Shown here piece by piece: positions 52,957 to 63,979 of a stretch of 64,000 nt of DNA. Numbering within the stretch: position 1 is the stretch's first letter; each line of letters begins with the position of its first letter. Location of the stretch: the NCBI GenBank assembly GCA_034769895.1, contig CM068367.1, forward strand, positions 706,398,885 to 706,462,884, written 5' to 3'. This DNA is from Magicicada septendecula. Taxonomy: Eukaryota; Arthropoda; Insecta; Hemiptera; Cicadidae. The notes under the pieces were generated by a model. It was not told where the DNA came from and ran no database searches. It saw only the letters and a program-made list of their open reading frames with translations. The translations under genes and the position numbers were made by a program.

Positions 52957-55690
52957 TGTAACCTCTCTATGCTTTTGGTATTTAAAGAGAGGTTACAAGT
53001 TATATAGAACTAGGCAGGAGCCTAGTGAAGCAAAAATTATGCTGGGTCCAGTATGACGGGACTTGCAATAAAACTCAGCTGTAACAGAACGATAATAATT
53101 TATTTTCCTTCCTGCGCTGCTTTAACATCATTAAATCAGAATAACATATGTGCCCAATCACAAGTATGAATACAAGTAAAAAAAATAACAAGTGTGTATA
53201 ACTCTTAAGAATAACAAGTGTTTATAAATATTAAGAATGACAAGTGTGTATAAATATAAAACATCACAAGTGTATATACATCAGTGGACACATGCATATA
53301 TAATTATAGAACTCTCTTCCATCTCGTGGCTAGCTAGATACATAACAACACACACAGAACACAAGGTACACGACTCACAATTACATTCATCTTAACACAC
53401 ATGCCCCTGGAATGCACCCACCCAACAGGTAGAGTAACTACAATCTTATAACTCGGAAGTGATAAAATATACGCCAATAGGCAACCCGTACAGTAGAATG
53501 ACATAATGCCAAAACCCCCAGGAAGAATGATAATAATTCATGAGGCACCAATAACCGGACCACCCCTTTATCTAGCATTCCATTGATCACTGACCCAAGA
53601 TGAGTGTGTGAACCTTAAGTTCCCTTCACATAATTGATTGAGACTGACAAAACTACGTCACCTACTTTCAGACAATGTTTATAAAACTCTATACAGTTAT
53701 TTGACTTCAAACAAAAAATTCCAAAAGGAATCAAATCTTTATGTACCTTAATACACAGAAATTAATTGCTTGAGGCATTACTATTTCAGAAGATTCTGAC
53801 AATATATATAATTTACTCAAAAAGAAAATGATGAATACATGTTCTATAATCAAAATTTAAACAGCAAAAGCTATAAGAGGGAAGTCAACCCATATGCGTT
53901 TGCCCGTTAAGAAAACAATCAGTTTAGCCCTTGTGCAAGGGGCAAAATCAATTAAAATATTTCCATTACATTAGGAATTAATTCTATTAGCCTCAAATGA
54001 CTATAAAAAAAAATTAATTAAAGAAAAGAATACAGTAAGGTGGTTGTGCTCTGGCATCTGAGGGAGCGCGCCCACATGTAGTTGACAAAAGTTGACAGGC
54101 ATTCGACCTGTCTGAAGTTGTACCAGCGTGTCAGAAAAACTACGTCCCATTTTGTAAACCCAGAAAAGTCCCAAAGAAAAACCACCGGAAAGTCCCCAGC
54201 CCTTAAATGTGAAACCCATAGTCAAATTAAAATTTATACACAGCTGTTCCAGCCGGAACAGAACTACTGAGCAATAATTAAATTTTGTAAAGAGTAAAAG
54301 ATTAGAGCAACAATAAAATGGTACAAGATTAAAATCTCTCTGGCGCGCTCTCGCAGTGCAGCACGCACTTACAGGCATAGCATTTAGTGTTATTTAAATG
54401 AGTTATAAAAAAGGTTTATGAAATTTAAGTTATAGTGTTCAGAGTCATGATCACAGCTCAACTTCCCGGTAAACAGTCTGGACACGTGGTCCCATGGCAT
54501 CTATGCAATTTGCAGTAAACGGGCACACTGCCGGCCCGGCCCCAAAAAATGAAATAAAGTATAAATATCACCTCAAGTGTGCTGGCGAGTGCAACATAGG
54601 AATTCGGTCTCCGTCTCCCTCTTCGTAGGCGATCTTGATATGGTTCACAGCTTGAGCAGATGTTCAGCCCACAGCAAGCCAGAAACCCGGCTTAGTGCGA
54701 GAACCCTAAGAATTCAAGTAAATTAGAGAACAGTCTATAAAAATGTACACCCGAGTCAAGGTAATTAACCTCTTAACGGGCCGCCAGCTAACTCTCAAAA
54801 AACACAATATTCATTAATAAAAGTTTTTACAACCAGCTTAAAGAGTCTGAAAATCAGCCATGGAATAAGTAATTTGCATCATGAACAGAACTTATTAAAT
54901 TGTGGCTTAATATAAAGTGAACTGTACTCAGTCAACATGCTTCGACAAAATTTTGCAGGTTAAACCAGCCACGTGCAGAGCAGTAATCATTATTTGATCG
55001 GAAAAAATTTAACAGCAATTCACTCACAGCATTGAGAATGTTTTACCTTCAATTAAGTTTCATACACAGAAGCTCTCACACTTCATTCTCTATTTGTGAA
55101 GATAATTAACAAAGACGGCGACAGTATACTACATGCACCGACACAGTTCACTACTTGACTGCGCACCAAGTTTTTTGATTAATTTTTATGTAATGCACTT
55201 TTACTATGAGAATGACTCTTGAAACTTCTCGCATTACTACAGAAAATACTAAGGCATGGCTATACAAAGGGCGTTGCGTACAACAGTAAAAAAAAATATC
55301 TCTTACATAACTTTGTCAGGTCGCACACACATAAATACGTACTTCACACGATAGCATATATCTTGTTATTAAATATCCAAACAACTAATGAAAATAATTA
55401 ATTCTTACCGGGAGTCGTTTATTCTCTCTAGCCCATCATGTAGAGCGATTCAAACTGCGTAGAACAATACAAAGAGCGGAGACGAGACGATACTCTGAGC
55501 GAGGGCAAGCGTTGACTGCACAAGCCGGCACACAATTTTCATAGCACATAGCCGGACTGCGCGCGCAACGCACACACCGCCGCTCCCCTCACACCGTCGA
55601 ACAAAGTCCGCTCCGCTGCCTCCCTCACGTATTTTACAATCACGAAAACTTTCTAGAATTTTTTGTAACCGCCGGCTTCGAACCGGCACA
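52957..55690 (-). repeat. Gypsy C 3' LTR (element sense)
   Basis: 2734 bp; plus-strand ends TGTAACCTC and CGGCACA. Differences from the other LTR include 53096, 53338 and 54642. The plus-strand left end folds as TGTAACCTCTCT/AGAGAGGTTACA. The right end is GC-rich and carries GCCGG-TTCGAAG-CCGGC in the element sense. Confidence 0.93.
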
Positions 55691-55700
55691 CCCCCACCCC
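55691..55700 (-). promoter_or_regulatory. Gypsy C polypurine tract
   Basis: GGGGTGGGGG in the element sense, directly before the TGTGCC start of the 3' LTR. Confidence 0.75.
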
Positions 55701-56630
55701 GAAAGGGCAACCCGGTTGCCCCACAAAACTCGGGAAAGTACCCTGCAGTGTACTCCCATCTGAAAAATCCAGTGGACATCGTGGGTAAGGTGGCCCGATG
55801 GCACTTGCTCTCAGGAGAACAGAGGCTCAGAAGGGAAAACGAAAGAGACGAAAGAAGACGTGTAGAGTGTAATTGTGCGGTTGCTGCACGCTGACCTGAT
55901 CAGGGCCAGCCCACAGCAAAGAGGGACAGAGAAGAAAGACAAAAGAAAGGTTCGGGAGCTCCCTGAGTTCCGACCTCCTGAGGCTTGTCCACCCAAACCG
56001 GAACACGATCGCCACCTAAGCAGGGGAATCTCCCCCATGTAATTACGGGATAATCCCCTAATACTACCCCCCATTTCACACAATAGCTTTACTGCGCGGG
56101 CCAAGGTGAAAGGGGGGCGACGACAGTCCCCATGATGCGGTGGTCCCACTGGAACCTAATAGAAAACCATGTCAACTGTGACTATGGCACCTTTCCAATA
56201 TATATATATATGTGTTTTACAAGTGTGCTCCAAGGGCATGCCCAAAACGTATAGAGTAGACGAAGTTCACAACCGACCTCGCCAACTCTACACGTTTCGC
56301 TCCTCTGTCGAACTCCTTTTTTTTTTTTTTTTTTTTTCTGGGTAAGGTTAGGAAAATCGGAGGGTGGATGGTCAAGGATGATTAAACGGTCATGGGCTGG
56401 GACTGAAGGTAAGGACATGGCTCCCTCCGGACATAAGGACAATTGGAGAAAACCAAGGCTCGCGCAGGCAGGGGCGCATCCCTGAAGTAGACGAACCCCA
56501 CTGGGACTGTGGGAAACATCTACCCGCTACCCTACCATTCTCAATACCGCCCCCGGAGCACACCCTCTTACAATAGACAACGTCCTCACTCACACAGAGA
56601 CCGCCACCGCCCCCCCTTCTCTCAGCCCGT
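55701..56630 (-). other. Gypsy C 3' non-coding region
   Basis: About 930 bp between the pol stop and the polypurine tract. Contains a 21-base T run at 56317-56337 (A run in the element sense). Several short ORFs on both strands have no recognised domain, and there is no envelope-like gene. Confidence 0.6.
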
Positions 56631-59600
56631 TTACCCTTTTCTACACAATTTCAATTTGGAGATATGTGTAGTAATCTCTTTAGCATCACCACCTGGCTCC
56701 TCCAACCGCGCCGTCACCGGTGACGTAAACCCGAGGATACGGTACGGCCCCGACCAACGATAGCATAATTTGGCGGCTCTTTTATCGGCAGCCGAGCTGA
56801 TCGGGTGGCTCTGGCAGTAGACCAAATCTCCTACCTTAAAGGGATTTGGAATACGCCCCTGATTATACCGAGCACGGACGCGCTCGTGCGCACGGAGCAA
56901 ATTCTTCCGGGCCTCTTTCCACCTATCTGCCGTCCTAATGTCTGGGTTACTAGGCAGAAGATCGTCAATATTCCATAAGTTGGCCAAGGGAAGCGTAGGC
57001 GAGAAACCAAACATAACTTCAAAAGGAACGGCCTTATGACTGTCATGCAGGGCCGTATTGAAAGCTAGTTGTAACCACTTTAAGTTCTGGTCCCAGGTAG
57101 TCTGTTGCTCAGCGTGATAGGCAATAAGTGCGGACCGTAGATCCCTATTGAACCTCTCCGCATGGGACGGCTGCGGGTAATACGGGGAAGTGGTTACATG
57201 CTTGATGCCATTGGCGAAGCACATTCGCCGAAAGTCGCCAGAAATAAATTGTGGACCATTGTCCGAGACAATGATGGCCGGAAGACCGAAGTGCTGAAAT
57301 ACATGACTCTGGAGCGCGTTTATGGTCAATCGAGCAGTTGCCTGCCGTAAGGGCAGTAGCCAGGCAAACTTCGAAAAAGCATCCACACAGACAAGTAGGT
57401 AAGCATTACCTGACTTGCTACGCGGGAAGGGTCCCACGTAGTCGATGAATAGCTTCTCCATCGGTCTGCTCGCCACATCAGATGACAACAGCCCCAACTT
57501 TGTGTTTTGGGCAGGCTTGCTTAAGCCACAGAGATGACATGCCTTCACCCGAGTTGCTATGTCCCTATCCATGCCCTTCCAGATGAAGGTTTTCCTAATA
57601 CTGGAAATGGTCTTCGAAATTCCCTTATGTCCACCTACCGGGGAATTGTGATAGTAGCTGAAGACCATGGGCACAAGTTTGCTAGGCAGCACTATCTTCG
57701 GGGCCCGTCCTTTCTTCTCTCTGCAACATAGGATGCCCCTGGACAAGAAGTAGGGGACCTGCACGTTACCCTCTTTTAGATTTTGGATGATCGGACCCAA
57801 CTCTTCATCATTTAACTGATGGGGCAACCCATCAGTAAAAGCTAACGGAAAGTCCAGTGGAACAGAACAGGGTTGCTCCGGCTGGGTTTCGCTGGGCTGG
57901 GAGAACATACGGGACAAAGCATCTGCAACCACATTTTGAGTTCCCCGAATGTGTTGCACCTTAAATTTAAAGGATGAGATTTTAACCACCCATCGTCCAA
58001 TCTTACCCAGCTGCCGGGGATGAGCAAGAAGCCAAGAGAGAGCCTGGTTGTCGGTCTCGAGCAGGAACTCAGCGTGTTCCAGAAAACGCCTAAACTTATC
58101 TAGAGCGTATACCACAGCCAAACACTCTAGCTCATACACTGAAGACCTCCGTTCTTGTTGGGTCAAAGTTCTAGAAATGAAGGCCACAGGCTGCCTAGCA
58201 CCATCAACCACTTGGGACAGAACCGCCCCGAGCGCCACCGAACTCGCGTCCGTCTGTAAGATAAACTGTCTCGAGAAGTCTGGCATTCTCAGTACTGGGG
58301 GGGAAATAATGGCTTCCTTCAGAGTCTCGAAAGCCTTCTGTTGCTTTTCCCCCCATACAAATTTGGCGCCCTTCTTCCGGAGTTCATTCAGAGGTGCCGC
58401 AATCTCCGCCGCGTTTGGGATGAAACGCCGATAGAAATTGACCATCCCCACAAATCTCGCGATGCCTTTGGCATCCTTTGGTGGGGGAAAGTCCCTGATC
58501 CCCTGTGTTCGCTCAGGGTCCACAGTGACACCTCTATGGGAAATCAGGTGGCCCAGAAAAGAAATTTGTGTCTGGGCAAACTTCACCTTTTCAGGATTGA
58601 CAGTGAGGCCGGCACCCCTCAACCTGCACATCACCTCCTCAAGATGACTCAAATGTTCCTCATACCCCTTGCTGTACACCAGCAAGTCATCAAGATAATT
58701 AAAAACGTACTTGAACTTGACATCGTGAAAAACGGTGTCAAGCAAACGGGTGAGTGTTTGGGCCCCTACCGCTAGACCCATAGGAACCCTAGTATACTGA
58801 TAGAGGTTCCACGGAACACAGAATGCCGTGTAGGGCCTACTTTCTCTCGTCAAGGGAATCTGGTGATATGCAGAGTTGAGGTCAATGATGGTAAAATACC
58901 TCGCCTCACTGAACCAATCGAACGCGGAATGAAGGTCAGGAAGTGGGACCGAATCTACCTCGATGTTAGCGTTCAGCTTGCGGTAGTCGATGACCATCCT
59001 GTGCTTACCTCCAGGCTTGGGCACTAGGAACGCTGGACTGGCATAACTGGATTGAGAAGGTTCAATCACCCCTTGATCTAATAATTCTTGAACCTTCTCC
59101 CTCAAGATGTTCATCTTCGGAGGGGCAAACTTATAAGGGTGGGAGCGCACCACCTTGGAGTCCGTTAGGCGGATCTTATACTCCAAGAGATGTGTGAGCC
59201 CAAGGGCCGGAGTTAATACAGTGGGGAAACGCTCACACAACTGATCTAAAGCGGACCGCTGGGACTGGGAGAGGTGGTCTCTAGATGTGTCGGGGCACTT
59301 AACCTCTTGGATATCTTGCCTGGTCCCCTGATATCCAAGGAACGGGATTACAACTCCCCGATTGAATTTAAAATAACATTGGTGCTCTTGGATGTCAATA
59401 ACGAGACCACTTTTGCAGATGAAATCGGCACCAATAATGCATTCAACTCCCAGAGCCGGAGAAACCAGAAAGCTCCACACCCAAGAAAATCCCTCGATTT
59501 TAAACTTGAATGAAACTACCCGGGAAATGGGCAGAATTTCCTGGGATGCCGTCCAGCACACTACGGAAGACTTTTCTGACCGTTTAATTAAACCCTGTCG

Positions 59601-60848
59601 CTCAAGGTCCTCGCACACTTTAGATGAAATGATGGATCTTGCTGATCCGGAGTCAACTAATGCTCTGAGTTGACTCTTTTTCAACTCCAACAGCAAGAAG
59701 GGGCATACGGAAGTGGGTCTAGAGATGGTTTGGAGGACCTTGCTACCCAAAGACTTGGGACCTACAACTGGCCTGGAGGCGCGTACCTTAGAAGACACGC
59801 GACAGGTAGGGGAAGACCTCCGACATATCTTCCCCTCATTGAGCCTTTTCTGAATGACCTTGGGCGCCCTGGGGAGGGACGTTGGACTCGACCCAACCCC
59901 GGTACAAAATCGTCTGACGTGGCCCAACCTACCACACTTAAAACAAGTCACATTAGGCGAACGACGGCGCCTCTCGCTACAAGAGTTTGCAATACTATTT
60001 TCCTTACCGCATGAGGATGGAACAATTCGCCCCCCATGCCTCTCGTGTCTTAACTCATCATGGGTCACGTGCTCACGGGACTCGTCAATCACCTGGATCG
60101 TTTTAGAAAACACACATAGCCGTTCGAGGTCCGCAAAACAACGTGGACGGTCCGCGAACACCAAACGGGATCTCTCTTGGGGCGTCACGCCTTCTAAAAT
60201 TCTTCCAACGACATCCTTCTCGGGCAACCCTAACCTCAAAACCCGAGCACATTTACGGATATCCTGCACAAAATCCCCCAACGCCTCTCCGTTGGCCTGT
60301 GCACGATAGAACCGGCTAAGTTCCAAACGCCAACGTCGCCGACGGGGTATGAAAGAGTCCAACACCTCCCCATGGAGAGAGTCGATACTGCCACCACGAC
60401 GCAGAGTGCGGGTGACCAGCTCAGCCAATAAACCCCGGCAGTACGGATATATAACGGACAAGAGGACCTCATCGGACAGCCCCGGAAAATCCGCCAACTC
60501 CAGGACGATGTCCAGAAAAACCAACAATTTGCCCTCATCTTCTCCATCCACTACCGGAAGTCTCTGGAGGATGCCGGAAATAGGATTGGGTAGTCCTTGA
60601 TACCCTACCCCCGCCAGAATCACACAATACCCTGAACACAAAACATAACCCACAAAAGCATATTTACAAGAAACGGAAAAACTCAAGTACTGTCCTTCCT
60701 TTGAGTAGACCCCCGGGTTCTCTAGCGCTGCGGAAACCTGGCCTATTCTGAACCATGCAAACCCCGACGAAAGGAGACAAGAGACAAGCAAGAATACAAC
60801 ACACATAACAGCAAACAGCAACTCGACACACACGTCGTGCCAACACAT
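56631..60848 (-). CDS. Gypsy C Gag-Pol polyprotein (1405 codons, intact)
   Basis: One uninterrupted frame. Gag occupies about residues 85-315, ending in a canonical zinc knuckle (CFKCGRLGHVRRFC, 302-315). Protease has DSG at 399-401. RT covers about 580-770, with D656 in IIDLNSAYHQ and YLDD at 718-721. RNase H has D867, E908 and D933. Integrase has H1067, H1074, C1104 and C1107, then D1136, D1196 and E1231 (35-residue spacing), and a C-terminal module with WSGPYRIL near 1365. It would copy the element RNA in cytoplasmic particles and integrate the DNA in the nucleus. Gag and Pol share one frame, so no frameshift is needed. The first ~85 residues are hydrophobic and may be leader read-through, with the real start further in. 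No envelope is present. Confidence 0.93.
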   Translation of the reverse strand: MCWHDVCVELLFAVMCVVFLLVSCLLSSGFAWFRIGQVSAALENPGVYSKEGQYLSFSVSCKYAFVGYVLCSGYCVILAGVGYQGLPNPISGILQRLPVVDGEDEGKLLVFLDIVLELADFPGLSDEVLLSVIYPYCRGLLAELVTRTLRRGGSIDSLHGEVLDSFIPRRRRWRLELSRFYRAQANGEALGDFVQDIRKCARVLRLGLPEKDVVGRILEGVTPQERSRLVFADRPRCFADLERLCVFSKTIQVIDESREHVTHDELRHERHGGRIVPSSCGKENSIANSCSERRRRSPNVTCFKCGRLGHVRRFCTGVGSSPTSLPRAPKVIQKRLNEGKICRRSSPTCRVSSKVRASRPVVGPKSLGSKVLQTISRPTSVCPFLLLELKKSQLRALVDSGSARSIISSKVCEDLERQGLIKRSEKSSVVCWTASQEILPISRVVSFKFKIEGFSWVWSFLVSPALGVECIIGADFICKSGLVIDIQEHQCYFKFNRGVVIPFLGYQGTRQDIQEVKCPDTSRDHLSQSQRSALDQLCERFPTVLTPALGLTHLLEYKIRLTDSKVVRSHPYKFAPPKMNILREKVQELLDQGVIEPSQSSYASPAFLVPKPGGKHRMVIDYRKLNANIEVDSVPLPDLHSAFDWFSEARYFTIIDLNSAYHQIPLTRESRPYTAFCVPWNLYQYTRVPMGLAVGAQTLTRLLDTVFHDVKFKYVFNYLDDLLVYSKGYEEHLSHLEEVMCRLRGAGLTVNPEKVKFAQTQISFLGHLISHRGVTVDPERTQGIRDFPPPKDAKGIARFVGMVNFYRRFIPNAAEIAAPLNELRKKGAKFVWGEKQQKAFETLKEAIISPPVLRMPDFSRQFILQTDASSVALGAVLSQVVDGARQPVAFISRTLTQQERRSSVYELECLAVVYALDKFRRFLEHAEFLLETDNQALSWLLAHPRQLGKIGRWVVKISSFKFKVQHIRGTQNVVADALSRMFSQPSETQPEQPCSVPLDFPLAFTDGLPHQLNDEELGPIIQNLKEGNVQVPYFLSRGILCCREKKGRAPKIVLPSKLVPMVFSYYHNSPVGGHKGISKTISSIRKTFIWKGMDRDIATRVKACHLCGLSKPAQNTKLGLLSSDVASRPMEKLFIDYVGPFPRSKSGNAYLLVCVDAFSKFAWLLPLRQATARLTINALQSHVFQHFGLPAIIVSDNGPQFISGDFRRMCFANGIKHVTTSPYYPQPSHAERFNRDLRSALIAYHAEQQTTWDQNLKWLQLAFNTALHDSHKAVPFEVMFGFSPTLPLANLWNIDDLLPSNPDIRTADRWKEARKNLLRAHERVRARYNQGRIPNPFKVGDLVYCQSHPISSAADKRAAKLCYRWSGPYRILGFTSPVTARLEEPGGDAKEITTHISKLKLCRKG

Positions 60849-61245
60849 AATTCACAACAAGCAACTAACCATCAACTACAAGTCCTAATTCGGAAATGCA
60901 GAATCATTCGACATCAACCGGACACAAATCGGTTCCGGTACCGATTTCCGATCGGGCCATACCGCATCCCGTCAATATACTACGCTCAACACCGACCCTA
61001 ATTAGCATTCCATCTTCCACCACGCTTGAGACTCCCGGCCGTACAAGCTATCAAAATTTTTAAACACCATTAACCGCCTCAGTGGTGCGACCCGACTCAC
61101 AAATTAAACAACTTATAACTAGCCTACACGGGCCTACATCAACTAAGTTACAATAATTGCATTAATATTTCCGAGTCTGCAAGCCCCGTCACACACCAGG
61201 ACCCAAGGGTTCAGGCCTAGAATGAACCACGCTCCGGCTACCATT
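60849..61245 (-). promoter_or_regulatory. Gypsy C leader
   Basis: About 400 bp between the 5' LTR and gag-pol. Contains the primer site next to the LTR. At about 61180-61212 it also has a segment complementary to part of the LTR end (GGGTCC, TGACGGG, CTTGC blocks). Probably the packaging and priming region of the element RNA. Confidence 0.6.
61228..61243 (-). promoter_or_regulatory. Gypsy C primer-binding site (tRNA not identified)
   Basis: In the element sense TGGTAGCCGGAGCGTG begins two bases after the LTR end. TGG is the usual complement of a tRNA CCA end; I cannot name the tRNA from memory. Confidence 0.5.
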
Positions 61246-63979
61246 TGTAACCTCTCTATGCTTTTGGTATTTAAAGAGAGGTTACAAGTTATATAGAACT
61301 AGGCAGGAGCCTAGTGAAGCAAAAATTATGCTGGGTCCAGTATGACGGGACTTGCAATAAAACTCAGCTGTAACAGAACGATAACAATTTATTTTCCTTC
61401 CTGCGCTGCTTTAACATCATTAAATCAGAATAACATATGTGCCCAATCACAAGTATGAATACAAGTAAAAAAAATAACAAGTGTGTATAACTCTTAAGAA
61501 TAACAAGTGTTTATAAATATTAAGAATGACAAGTGTGTATAAATATAAAACATCACAAGTGTATATACATCAGTGGACACATGCATATATAATTATAGAA
61601 CTCTCTTCCATCTCGTGGCTAGCTAGACACATAACAACACACACAGAACACAAGGTACACGACTCACAATTACATTCATCTTAACACACATGCCCCTGGA
61701 ATGCACCCACCCAACAGGTAGAGTAACTACAATCTTATAACTCGGAAGTGATAAAATATACGCCAATAGGCAACCCGTACAGTAGAATGACATAATGCCA
61801 AAACCCCCAGGAAGAATGATAATAATTCATGAGGCACCAATAACCGGACCACCCCTTTATCTAGCATTCCATTGATCACTGACCCAAGATGAGTGTGTGA
61901 ACCTTAAGTTCCCTTCACATAATTGATTGAGACTGACAAAACTACGTCACCTACTTTCAGACAATGTTTATAAAACTCTATACAGTTATTTGACTTCAAA
62001 CAAAAAATTCCAAAAGGAATCAAATCTTTATGTACCTTAATACACAGAAATTAATTGCTTGAGGCATTACTATTTCAGAAGATTCTGACAATATATATAA
62101 TTTACTCAAAAAGAAAATGATGAATACATGTTCTATAATCAAAATTTAAACAGCAAAAGCTATAAGAGGGAAGTCAACCCATATGCGTTTGCCCGTTAAG
62201 AAAACAATCAGTTTAGCCCTTGTGCAAGGGGCAAAATCAATTAAAATATTTCCATTACATTAGGAATTAATTCTATTAGCCTCAAATGACTATAAAAAAA
62301 AATTAATTAAAGAAAAGAATACAGTAAGGTGGTTGTGCTCTGGCATCTGAGGGAGCGCGCCCACATGTAGTTGACAAAAGTTGACAGGCATTCGACCTGT
62401 CTGAAGTTGTACCAGCGTGTCAGAAAAACTACGTCCCATTTTGTAAACCCAGAAAAGTCCCAAAGAAAAACCACCGGAAAGTCCCCAGCCCTTAAATGTG
62501 AAACCCATAGTCAAATTAAAATTTATACACAGCTGTTCCAGCCGGAACAGAACTACTGAGCAATAATTAAATTTTGTAAAGAGTAAAAGATTAGAGCAAC
62601 AATAAAATGGTACAAGATTAAAATCTCTCTGGCGCGCTCTCGCAGTGCAGCACGCACTTACAGGCATAGCATTTAGTGTTATTTAAATGAGTTATAAAAA
62701 AGGTTTATGAAATTTAAGTTATAGTGTTCAGAGTCATGATCACAGCTCAACTTCCCGGTAAACAGTCTGGACACGTGGTCCCATGGCATCTATGCAATTT
62801 GCAGTAAACGGGCACACTGCCGGCCCGGCCCCAAAAAATGAAATAAAGTATAAATATCACCTCAAGTGTGCTGGCGAGTGCAACATAGGAATTCGGTCTC
62901 CGTCTCCCTCTTCGTAGGCGATCTTGACATGGTTCACAGCTTGAGCAGATGTTCAGCCCACAGCAAGCCAGAAACCCGGCTTAGTGCGAGAACCCTAAGA
63001 ATTCAAGTAAATTAGAGAACAGTCTATAAAAATGTACACCCGAGTCAAGGTAATTAACCTCTTAACGGGCCGCCAGCTAACTCTCAAAAAACACAATATT
63101 CATTAATAAAAGTTTTTACAACCAGCTTAAAGAGTCTGAAAATCAGCCATGGAATAAGTAATTTGCATCATGAACAGAACTTATTAAATTGTGGCTTAAT
63201 ATAAAGTGAACTGTACTCAGTCAACATGCTTCGACAAAATTTTGCAGGTTAAACCAGCCACGTGCAGAGCAGTAATCATTATTTGATCGGAAAAAATTTA
63301 ACAGCAATTCACTCACAGCATTGAGAATGTTTTACCTTCAATTAAGTTTCATACACAGAAGCTCTCACACTTCATTCTCTATTTGTGAAGATAATTAACA
63401 AAGACGGCGACAGTATACTACATGCACCGACACAGTTCACTACTTGACTGCGCACCAAGTTTTTTGATTAATTTTTATGTAATGCACTTTTACTATGAGA
63501 ATGACTCTTGAAACTTCTCGCATTACTACAGAAAATACTAAGGCATGGCTATACAAAGGGCGTTGCGTACAACAGTAAAAAAAAATATCTCTTACATAAC
63601 TTTGTCAGGTCGCACACACATAAATACGTACTTCACACGATAGCATATATCTTGTTATTAAATATCCAAACAACTAATGAAAATAATTAATTCTTACCGG
63701 GAGTCGTTTATTCTCTCTAGCCCATCATGTAGAGCGATTCAAACTGCGTAGAACAATACAAAGAGCGGAGACGAGACGATACTCTGAGCGAGGGCAAGCG
63801 TTGACTGCACAAGCCGGCACACAATTTTCATAGCACATAGCCGGACTGCGCGCGCAACGCACACACCGCCGCTCCCCTCACACCGTCGAACAAAGTCCGC
63901 TCCGCTGCCTCCCTCACGTATTTTACAATCACGAAAACTTTCTAGAATTTTTTGTAACCGCCGGCTTCGAACCGGCACA
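61246..63979 (-). repeat. Gypsy C 5' LTR (element sense)
   Basis: 2734 bp with no indel relative to 52957-55690. Its right end meets the CAAC target duplication and then resumes the flank seen in copy 1 (TAATATCTTATGTTACT). Confidence 0.93.

Larger units (their letters stand above)
52302..63979 (-). mobile_element. Gypsy C: young LTR retrotransposon with an extra truncated unit
   Basis: The two full 2734-bp LTRs (52957-55690 and 61246-63979) differ at only about three positions that I noticed. Between them lie a single open gag-pol frame, a primer site and a polypurine tract, all on the minus strand. At the left end an extra piece, leader copy (52589-52956) plus partial LTR (52302-52570), extends the element. 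The CAAC duplication flanks the whole 11.68 kb, so the extra unit belongs to the inserted structure. This is the youngest and most intact element in the window. Confidence 0.93.

Noticed and set aside
54001-54378. 125-codon ORF in the Gypsy C LTR (also 62290-62667)
   Set aside because: Duplicated through LTR identity; no convincing match in the related solo LTR, so no sign of selection.
55660-55690. tRNA gene at the GGTTCGAAGCC sequence
   Set aside because: Only a T-arm-like hairpin; no D-arm, anticodon arm or acceptor pairing around it.
55811-56442. Possible envelope or accessory ORFs in the Gypsy C 3' region
   Set aside because: Short and overlapping, with no signal peptide, cleavage site or membrane anchor pattern of an envelope protein.
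56509-60600. Many plus-strand ORFs of 60-150 codons and overlapping minus-strand ones
   Set aside because: Shadows of the intact Gypsy C gag-pol frame in a GC-balanced region.
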